A DNA stretch of 5,007 nt, taken from JBBQVO01 sp038211505. GTDB taxonomy: Bacteria > Chloroflexota > Dehalococcoidia > DSTF01 > JACRBR01. Positions within the stretch are counted from its first letter, which is position 1; every line of letters starts with the position of its first letter. A program made the translations under genes and the position numbers. The notes beneath the pieces were generated by a model, which ran no database searches, was not told where the DNA came from, and saw nothing but the letters and a program-made list of their open reading frames with translations. This document shows positions 1-4,088 of this stretch, piece after piece. Location: NCBI GenBank assembly GCA_038211505.1, contig JBBQVO010000222.1:1-5007 (forward strand), in the 5' to 3' direction.

Positions 1-48
1 TGAAATCTACATCGCCCCGCGAGCCGGTGGGTGGTTTCCGCTTGTCGA

Positions 49-2811
49 TCAATTCGCGAAGGGCACCGGCGGCGGCAGCGGCGGCTGTGGCGGGATCGGT
101 AGCTGGCAGGTTGAGCCGTCGCGGCCAAAGACTTTCTGCAGATCCTTGATGTCGATATCGAGGTCGTGGAGGGCCGGCTCGAGATCGAACCACTTGTTGT
201 AGAGCGCGCTGCCGAAGAACGAGCCGTAGCGGAAGGCGATCAGCTGCTCGTCCGTAACATTGACGGCGCAGTCGAGGTTGAGGTCGCCTTCGAGGATGCG
301 AACCGTGACGGCGAGGTCGCCCCATACCGGCGTCAGGCCGCCGTTCACGCTGCCGGTGATCGCGTGGCCGAAGACGTCGACCAGCTCGCAGCCGTTGTCC
401 TTGATCACGGTGAGTACGCCGTTGTCGTTGCCGGGGAAGATGTCGTTGCGAAGATCCGGGTGCGGGATCAGGTTCAGCCGCGCGATATCGAAGTCGCCCG
501 TCGGCCCCGGCACCTGGCCGAGGGTCACGCAGCCGAAGTGGATGATGTTCTCGAGAATCAGCGACTGCGTGCACTGCCCGTTGATCGGCGTCGGGTTCGT
601 CGCGCAGCCCGCGCTCGACGCAAGCTGCGTCACGTTGCCGCGGGCGGCGCCGAGGCCGCCCGGCGAGAACACGACATCGCACGGGTTCACGCTCTGGATG
701 ACGAAGTTGTCGTACTCCACGGAGAACTCATACGCGCCGAGGCCGTCCTCTATCGAATCGCCGTTCTGGTCGCCGGTGTGCACGTTGGAGGCGTGCTCCG
801 TGACGATCAGGTTGCCCTCACCCGGTCCGCTGCACGGCCCGACGATGCACAGCCAGAGGTTGGCGGCCGGCACGCTCGCGTTCGTGTTGTTGCCGTTGCC
901 CTCCGGCACCTTGACGACGGCCGGTGGCGGCGTCGGTGTGTTTGTCGGCGTCGCCGTGGCCGTCGGAGGCGGTGGGACGATGTTGATGGTGGCGGGGAGG
1001 CAGGGAACGAGCGGATCACTGCCGGTTCCGGGGCATACCCCCAGCTCGTTAACACTCGGCCAATCCGCCACGTGAGTGAACGTCAGAGAGAACGTCGCCG
1101 GCCCGGCGGGCGCTGCGAGAGGAATGTTGTAGTGCACACGACCGAGAACGATTGACGAATAGGCGGGCATAGTCGGCCCGTGCTGCGACGCTCCGCCGGC
1201 GTTGAAGCAATCAAGCTGCGACGCTGCTTTCCCAGGGCCATCCTCTCCCGTATCCGGACGTGGCGGAGGAAGACTGCAGACGTAGTTTCCCGTCATGTCG
1301 GCTTCGTTGAAGTCCGGGTTCGCGTTTCGATCGCCGTCGACGCCGGGAAGCGGGTTCAACCGCGCCGTGCTCGAATCGTGCACCTTGAAGTCAAAGGGCG
1401 CGATGGTAACCGCCGTCGGGTTGTTGTTGAAGAACACGACCGCTACGTCCACGTTCCCGGCCGTGTTCGGATAGGTGCATTCGGTTTGCAAGCCGGGCAC
1501 GGATGTGTCGCAGTCGATGGCGAAGAAGTAGGACGATGTCGGCGTTGTCGTCGGCGTCGCGCCGATGCCGGCGCTCGTCGGCGTTGCCGTCGCGGGCGGC
1601 GCGGTGCTCATCGGCGTTGGCGTATTCGTTGGCGTCCCAGCCAGCGGCGGAAGCACGTTCACTTGCGCGGGAACGCAGTTGAGCGGCACGCCGTCGCCAA
1701 GAGGCGCGCACGAGGTGAACGTTTGTGGGAAGTTGTTCGCGACTTGCGCGTCACTGATCGTGAGCGTCGTGCTCCCGGGACTCGCCGCATTCGGAACAGC
1801 GTAGTGCACCGTGCTCAGCACAACGCTGGCTCCATTAGCGACAGCCGGTCCGCTGGAGTTTGAGTAGCAACTTGCCCACGATACGCTCTTTCCCGGGCCA
1901 TCCTCGCCCGTGTCGGGTATCGCGCGTGCACATTGCCACGTGCCGACCAGAGCGCTGTTGTGATCGGGATTACCGTTCGTATTCGTTCCAACGGGCGGAA
2001 GCGGTGCGAGACGGCTGCTGTCAGAGTTGTGCGCTCGGTAATCATACGTCCCGGTGGTCGTTGTCGTTCCACTGTTGTTGACGAAGACGACATCGACATC
2101 AACCGGCGGGCCGCCGATGTTGACGTTGCAGCTGTTCTGTATGCCGGCGATCGCGGGGTCGCAGTCGACGGCGAGCGTGTAGCCGGTGGGGATCGGGCAT
2201 GAGGCGCCGCATGGAGTGGGCGGGATGACCGTCGTGGGCGTTGGTGTCGGGCTCGCGGTCGCGGTCGGTGGGGGCGACGGGGTCGAGGTGGCGGTCGGAC
2301 AGACGCCGGGGCAAGGCGTCGGCGTCAACGTCGCGGTAGGCGTCGATGTCGGTAAGGGCGTTGCCGACGCGTTCGGAATCCCACCTGCCGAGAACACGCC
2401 TGACGGTGGCGCGTAGAATGGAAATATGGGCGCGTTGAACGCCCCAGCGTATTGGACGCTCACAGAGTCGCCGGGGGCGATGCAGACGGTCGGCCACTGC
2501 AGGACCGTAACCGTCGTGTATTGTCGCATGGGGACCGGACCCCCGGTGTTTGAGTATGTTTCCGAGACGATGACAGGAGCGGCGCATCCCGGTGCGTTCG
2601 TCAGCACAAACAAACCAGTACTGTTGAAACCGGACGACGTGTCCGTGACGGTAAGGCCATCGGCCGAAAGTGGGCCGGGATTCGTCGCCGTGTAAGTCGG
2701 CCCGATCGCCTCTGCGGGGGTGACCGCGCCGGCCCCGATCTCAGCCGCGATTGCCAACACGGCGAGCGCGCATCCGAAAACGGCGGCGAACGCGAAGGCG
2801 ATGCGGCGCAT
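49..2811 (-). CDS. Secreted multidomain protein with duplicated six-Cys domain, cohesin-like domain and dockerin-like C-terminus
   Basis: This is a complete 920-residue exported protein of unknown function. Residues 1-35 form a signal peptide: MRR, a long hydrophobic core, and likely cleavage after AEA (33-35). Residues 37-148 are an unrecognised, probably beta-rich domain. A Thr/Pro linker (151-200) leads to two homologous domains (about 211-388 and 428-614), separated by a second Thr/Pro linker and followed by a third. Residues 633-840 include the 'GLGAYEFSVEYD' start of a cohesin-like beta domain (690-701). Residues 841-902 are dockerin-like, and an 18-residue Pro-rich tail ends the chain. 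There is no LPxTG motif or C-terminal membrane helix, so it is either released or held non-covalently at the surface. The start is supported by a GAAAGG site 8 bases upstream and by the signal peptide. I recall the C-terminal module from Chloroflexota proteins. No catalytic domain is visible, so a surface or matrix role is only inferred. Bases 1-48 beyond the stop show no clear terminator or gene. Confidence 0.9.
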   Translation of the reverse strand: MRRIAFAFAAVFGCALAVLAIAAEIGAGAVTPAEAIGPTYTATNPGPLSADGLTVTDTSSGFNSTGLFVLTNAPGCAAPVIVSETYSNTGGPVPMRQYTTVTVLQWPTVCIAPGDSVSVQYAGAFNAPIFPFYAPPSGVFSAGGIPNASATPLPTSTPTATLTPTPCPGVCPTATSTPSPPPTATASPTPTPTTVIPPTPCGASCPIPTGYTLAVDCDPAIAGIQNSCNVNIGGPPVDVDVVFVNNSGTTTTTGTYDYRAHNSDSSRLAPLPPVGTNTNGNPDHNSALVGTWQCARAIPDTGEDGPGKSVSWASCYSNSSGPAVANGASVVLSTVHYAVPNAASPGSTTLTISDAQVANNFPQTFTSCAPLGDGVPLNCVPAQVNVLPPLAGTPTNTPTPMSTAPPATATPTSAGIGATPTTTPTSSYFFAIDCDTSVPGLQTECTYPNTAGNVDVAVVFFNNNPTAVTIAPFDFKVHDSSTARLNPLPGVDGDRNANPDFNEADMTGNYVCSLPPPRPDTGEDGPGKAASQLDCFNAGGASQHGPTMPAYSSIVLGRVHYNIPLAAPAGPATFSLTFTHVADWPSVNELGVCPGTGSDPLVPCLPATINIVPPPPTATATPTNTPTPPPAVVKVPEGNGNNTNASVPAANLWLCIVGPCSGPGEGNLIVTEHASNVHTGDQNGDSIEDGLGAYEFSVEYDNFVIQSVNPCDVVFSPGGLGAARGNVTQLASSAGCATNPTPINGQCTQSLILENIIHFGCVTLGQVPGPTGDFDIARLNLIPHPDLRNDIFPGNDNGVLTVIKDNGCELVDVFGHAITGSVNGGLTPVWGDLAVTVRILEGDLNLDCAVNVTDEQLIAFRYGSFFGSALYNKWFDLEPALHDLDIDIKDLQKVFGRDGSTCQLPIPPQPPLPPPVPFAN
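106..291 (-). other. Dockerin-like calcium-binding segment (residues 841-902)
   Basis: The first calcium loop is D843, N845, D847, N851 and D854 within DLNLDCAVNVTD, which matches the DxNxDxxxNxxD dockerin pattern. A helix follows (EQLIAFRYG). The second loop is degenerate: only its back half, D883 to D890 (DLDIDIKD), is acidic, and it is followed by LQKVFGRDGSTC. The two halves are separated by an aromatic-rich insert (FFGSALYNKWFD). In cellulosomes dockerins bind cohesins, but here the partner is unknown and the second site may not bind calcium. Confidence 0.65.
292..915 (-). other. Cohesin-like beta domain (residues 633-840)
   Basis: This region runs from VVKVPEGNGNN to the segment just before the dockerin-like part. 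The 'GLGAYEFSVEYD' block (690-701), followed by a hydrophobic strand and a Gly-rich turn, resembles the first strands of cohesin-like carbohydrate- or dockerin-binding beta-sandwiches. Later blocks such as ENIIHFGCVTLG (754-765), DNGVLTV (796-802) and GGLTPVWGDLAVTVR (824-838) are ones I recall preceding the dockerin-like segment in Chloroflexota proteins. It contains seven cysteines (655, 660, 711, 736, 747, 761, 808). The cohesin assignment is tentative. Confidence 0.5.
916..972 (-). repeat. Thr/Pro-rich linker 3 (residues 614-632)
   Basis: A short spacer (PPPTATATPTNTPTPPP) connects the second six-cysteine domain to the cohesin-like domain. It is the shortest of the three linkers and gives a clean domain boundary. 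Confidence 0.7.
970..1530 (-). repeat. Six-cysteine domain, copy 2 (residues 428-614)
   Basis: This is the second copy of the domain. It opens with YFFAIDCDT and has cysteines at 434, 445, 512, 535, 593 and 604. The first and last cysteine pairs are each 11 residues apart, as in copy 1. Shared blocks include VDVAVVFFNNN against VDVDVVFVNNS, FKVHDSSTARLNPLP against YRAHNSDSSRLAPLP, NPDFN against NPDHN, the identical PDTGEDGPGK (519-528), and VHYNIP against VHYAVP. The copies have diverged substantially at the protein level, so the duplication is old or has been maintained by selection. Confidence 0.75.
1531..1641 (-). repeat. Thr/Pro-rich linker 2 (residues 391-427)
   Basis: This Thr/Pro/Ala/Ser-rich spacer joins the two six-cysteine domains. 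It contains NTPTPMST, ATATPTS and TTTPTSS stretches and has no cysteine. It is probably an extended flexible connector. Confidence 0.7.
1648..2181 (-). repeat. Six-cysteine domain, copy 1 (residues 211-388)
   Basis: This is the first of two homologous domains in the secreted protein. It opens with YTLAVDCDP and has cysteines at 217, 228, 294, 315, 368 and 379. It carries the motif PDTGEDGPGK (299-308), which recurs identically in copy 2, and an aromatic/hydrophobic strand 'VLSTVHYAVP' near residues 331-340. The alternating hydrophobic pattern (VDVDVVFVNN) suggests a beta-sandwich. Six cysteines in matching positions suggest up to three disulfides outside the cell. I do not recognise a named family. 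Confidence 0.75.
2212..2361 (-). repeat. Thr/Pro-rich linker 1 (residues 151-200)
   Basis: This low-complexity segment consists of TPTP, TSTP and TATP units and is typical of flexible, often glycosylated linkers in exported proteins. On the plus strand it appears as repeated GTCGGCGTC-like DNA. Two CxxxC pairs (C167/C171 within it, C201/C205 just after it) interrupt the linker, which is unusual for such spacers. Confidence 0.75.
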
Positions 2812-2819
2812 CGGTATGA

Positions 2820-2825
2820 CCTTTC
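2820..2825 (-). promoter_or_regulatory. Ribosome binding site GAAAGG
   Basis: On the minus strand GAAAGG lies 8 bases before the ATG of the secreted-protein gene. It fixes that start, which is also the one giving a complete signal peptide. Confidence 0.7.
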
Positions 2826-2840
2826 GAGCGGGGAACTCAA

Positions 2841-2888
2841 CGTGACAATAGGCTCATTGTTCGCGCTTGTCAACGGCGTTCGTGACAA
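2841..2888. promoter_or_regulatory. Candidate operator: CGTGACAA direct repeats and TTGTCA/TGACAA inverted repeat
   Basis: CGTGACAA occurs at 2841-2848 and again at 2881-2888, exactly 40 bp apart. TTGTCA (2867-2872) forms a perfect inverted repeat with TGACAA (2883-2888) across 10 bases. ACAAT (2845-2849) is mirrored by ATTGT (2856-2860). These elements overlap the -35 and -10 of the secreted-protein promoter, where a repressor or activator would bind. No regulator gene lies in the window. Confidence 0.3.
2845..2873 (-). promoter_or_regulatory. Sigma70-type promoter of the secreted-protein gene
   Basis: Read on the minus strand, a perfect -35 TTGACA (2873-2868) is followed after exactly 17 bases by TATTGT (2850-2845) as the -10. 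The predicted transcript start near 2838 leaves a leader of about 27 bases containing the GAAAGG site. This is a strong match for a housekeeping promoter. Confidence 0.65.
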
Positions 2889-2980
2889 ATTCGCCGTCCA
2901 TCACTGGTGACGCACGTCGTTCGGCGTCTCCGCGCGCCTTGCCACCACAGACCGAAGCCAACTCCGAGGGCAAACCCTGC

Positions 2981-3011
2981 TTGCCTGCCCGCCGCCCCTT
3001 CCTCATATACT
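2981..3011 (+). promoter_or_regulatory. Candidate promoter for the T-box/mgtC-like/leuS unit
   Basis: TATACT (3006-3011) is a good -10 just upstream of where the T-box leader must begin. TTGCCT (2981-2986) is the best -35, but the spacer is 19 bases, which is longer than ideal. A start near 3018-3020 fits the expected 5' end of a T-box transcript. Confidence 0.45.
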
Positions 3012-3019
3012 GTCGATCA

Positions 3020-3292
3020 GTCAACTTGACGACGACGCGACGACCCGGAGCAGTACGCGCGAACCCAGAGAGCCGGCGGCGGTGTAAGCCGGCAGCAGAT
3101 GCGCAGAACTCGCCGGCGAGCGACGCAGGTGATTTGAATCGATTGTAGGGGCGCTACTCGCCGCGCCCGGTCGAAACGAGCAGCCTGCGACGGGTTCGCC
3201 CGTTACAGCGAACTGAGGTGTCCGCCAGCGGCGGGAACCAGGGTGGTACCGCGGAGTAACCCTCCGTCCCTGCGAGGACGGTGGGTTTTTTT
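3020..3292 (+). promoter_or_regulatory. T-box riboswitch, leucine (CUC) specifier
   Basis: This leader RNA binds tRNA-Leu and senses its charging. Stem I shows an AGTA S-turn (3052-3055) opposite the specifier loop, which lies between GCGC/GCGC (3057-3060, 3101-3104) and CCGG/CCGG (3045-3048, 3113-3116). It also has an AGAGAG bulge motif (3067-3072) and a GGTGTAA terminal loop (3081-3087) closed by CCGGC/GCCGG. The specifier follows GAA and reads CTC (3109-3111), a leucine codon, which agrees with leuS downstream. Further hairpins are GGGCGC/GCGCCC (3149-3154, 3163-3168) and ACGGG-TTCG-CCCGT (3190-3203). The diagnostic T-box AGGGTGGTACCGCG is at 3240-3253. Its TGGT bulge would pair with ACCA, fitting the A discriminator base of tRNA-Leu. 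CGTCCCT (3265-3271) completes the antiterminator. In this family uncharged tRNA stabilises the antiterminator and transcription continues. The 5' boundary is approximate. Confidence 0.92.
3260..3292 (+). terminator. T-box regulated intrinsic terminator
   Basis: CCCTCCGTCC (3260-3269) pairs with GGACGGTGGG (3276-3285) with one T-T mismatch and a six-base loop, followed by seven T residues (3286-3292). The 5' arm shares bases 3265-3269 with the antiterminator's 3' arm, so the two folds exclude each other, as T-box attenuation requires. Confidence 0.92.
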
Positions 3293-3294
3293 GA

Positions 3295-3339
3295 TCCACG
3301 AAGGACGGCGAGATTTGGTCCACGAAGGAGCACGAAGGG
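3295..3339 (+). repeat. Short direct repeats TCCACGAAGGA
   Basis: TCCACGAAGGA occurs at 3295-3305 and 3319-3329, and a third partial unit CACGAAGG follows at 3331-3338. They sit directly after the terminator, in the untranslated part of the readthrough transcript. No gene is supported here. Similar 'CACGAAGG' strings are common in bacterial intergenic junk, but that is recollection, not a search. Confidence 0.5.
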
Positions 3340-3397
3340 GACGAACGTGCGCTTCAATGACAAGGGGCGAGTTTGGAAGAGCGGCGGCGATGCGAAC

Positions 3398-3450
3398 TAG
3401 ATTCTTCCGCGACTTCGTTCTGGACAATGTCGCTGCGCTCAGAATGACAA
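3398..3450. repeat. Probable dispersed intergenic repeat (TGTCATTCTGAGCG type)
   Basis: The segment runs from AGATTCTTCCGC to CTGCGCTCAGAATGACA, and ATTCT (3401-3405) and AGAAT (3441-3445) are complementary at its ends. Its reverse complement starts TGTCATTCTGAGCGCAGCG and ends GAAGAATCT. I recall this as a widespread dispersed intergenic repeat in Chloroflexota and Acidobacteriota genomes. It carries no convincing gene. Antisense reading gives the 'VILSAATLS' type peptide seen in spurious ORFs from such repeats. Confidence 0.5.
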
Positions 3451-3500
3451 GACCGCGATGACGACTCTCCTGCTGGCGCTCATGGCGACGGGCGAAGCGA

Positions 3501-3535
3501 TCTCGCTTCTCGCTTCTCGTATCTCGCTTCTCGCT
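3501..3535 (+). repeat. Heptanucleotide tandem repeat, five TCTCGCT units
   Basis: Five 7-base units are TCTCGCT, TCTCGCT, TCTCGTA, TCTCGCT and TCTCGCT. The last unit abuts the ATG at 3536 with no spacer. The tract occupies the place where a ribosome binding site would be expected, and it is pyrimidine-rich with no Shine-Dalgarno match. Because the unit length is not a multiple of three, gain or loss of a unit would shift any reading frame entering from upstream. Confidence 0.9.
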
Positions 3536-4012
3536 ATGATCGACGCCCAGCTCCAGTGGGAGATCGTCGGGCGCATCGCGCTCGCCGCTTTCCTCGGCGC
3601 CGTCATCGGGCTGGAGCGCGAGTATCGCGGCTACCCCGCCGGCGTGCGGACGATGGCGCTCGTCTGCATGGGCTCGGCGCTCTTCGCCGATATGTCGCGG
3701 CTCTACGGCGGCGACGATCGGATCGCCGCGCAGATCGTCTCCGGCATCGGCTTTCTCGGCGCCGGCCTGATCTTCCGCGAAGGCTACACCGTCAAAGGCG
3801 TCACGACCGCCGCAACGATCTGGGCGGCCGCGGCGGTCGGCATCGCCGTCGGCGCCGAAGGCTACATCATCGCGATCGCCGGCTCTATCTTCGCCGTGAT
3901 CCTGCTCGAACTGCGCATCGTCACCAAAAACATCCGCCCTCACGTCGACGAAGACACGCGCCCGACTGCCGCCGGCGACCCCGAAGACAACGCCACGGAG
4001 CGCGACAGATGA
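3536..4012 (+). CDS. MgtC/SapB-family membrane protein
   Basis: This gene encodes 158 residues from the chosen start. The family signature is clear: GLEREYRGYPAGVRT (25-39), LVCMGSALF (42-50), GIGFLGAGLIF (70-80), and VKGVTTAATIWAAAAVGIA (86-104). Hydrophobic segments lie near 11-26, 38-53, 66-81, 92-107 and 109-126, followed by a charged hydrophilic tail. It is an inner-membrane protein comparable to short MgtC/SapB proteins that lack the long cytoplasmic C-terminal domain. In Salmonella MgtC supports growth in low magnesium and in macrophages, but the role of environmental homologues is unknown. I chose ATG 3536 because homology begins just after it. An in-frame ATG at 3458 would add 26 residues, partly encoded by the heptanucleotide repeat. 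Neither start has a good ribosome binding site. The gene lies between the leucine T-box and leuS and is probably co-transcribed with both. Confidence 0.85.
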   Translation: MIDAQLQWEIVGRIALAAFLGAVIGLEREYRGYPAGVRTMALVCMGSALFADMSRLYGGDDRIAAQIVSGIGFLGAGLIFREGYTVKGVTTAATIWAAAAVGIAVGAEGYIIAIAGSIFAVILLELRIVTKNIRPHVDEDTRPTAAGDPEDNATERDR

Positions 4013-4028
4013 GCGAGGGGAGAACCCG

Positions 4029-4072
4029 GAACTTAGAACTTAGAACCGCCTACGCATCGCCAACGGCCAACA
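4029..4072 (+). repeat. Heptanucleotide repeats GAACTTA and GCCAACR before leuS
   Basis: GAACTTA, GAACTTA and GAAC run head to tail at 4029-4046. GCCAACG and GCCAACA follow at 4059-4065 and 4066-4072. They fill most of the 76-base gap between the mgtC-like stop and leuS. Both sets have a 7-base period like the tract before the mgtC-like gene, although the sequences differ. Confidence 0.75.
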
Positions 4073-4088
4073 GTCAGCAGAGCGACCC

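Noticed and set aside
166..1155. Long plus-strand reading frame (329 residues) antisense to the secreted-protein gene
   Set aside because: Its product is Arg/Val/Asp-rich with no recognisable motif. It lies wholly over a well-supported gene, and the other strand has the signal peptide, domains, promoter and ribosome binding site.
2212..2361. GTCGGCGTC-like repeats on the plus strand considered as a CRISPR-like or regulatory array
   Set aside because: They are irregular in spacing and are fully explained as codons of a Thr/Pro linker on the minus strand.
2901..2910. TCACTGGTGA near-palindrome in the intergenic region
   Set aside because: It is short, has mismatched central bases, and lies outside both promoters by a clear margin. 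It is likely to be chance.
3106..3111. Alternative T-box specifiers AAC (Asn) or ACT (Thr) within GAACTC
   Set aside because: The register after GAA in the specifier loop, opposite the AGTA motif, gives CTC. The downstream leuS gene and the A discriminator predicted from TGGT also agree with leucine.
3243..3461. Plus-strand 72-residue frame starting inside the T-box sequence
   Set aside because: Its start and first third are the antiterminator/terminator structure and the rest is repeats. It has no ribosome binding site or recognisable protein pattern.
3203..3943. Minus-strand reading frame of 246 residues over the T-box and mgtC-like gene
   Set aside because: It crosses the T-box terminator, a dispersed-type repeat and the mgtC-like gene. 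Its composition (Asp, Arg, Ala, His) is typical of an antisense shadow of high-GC coding DNA.
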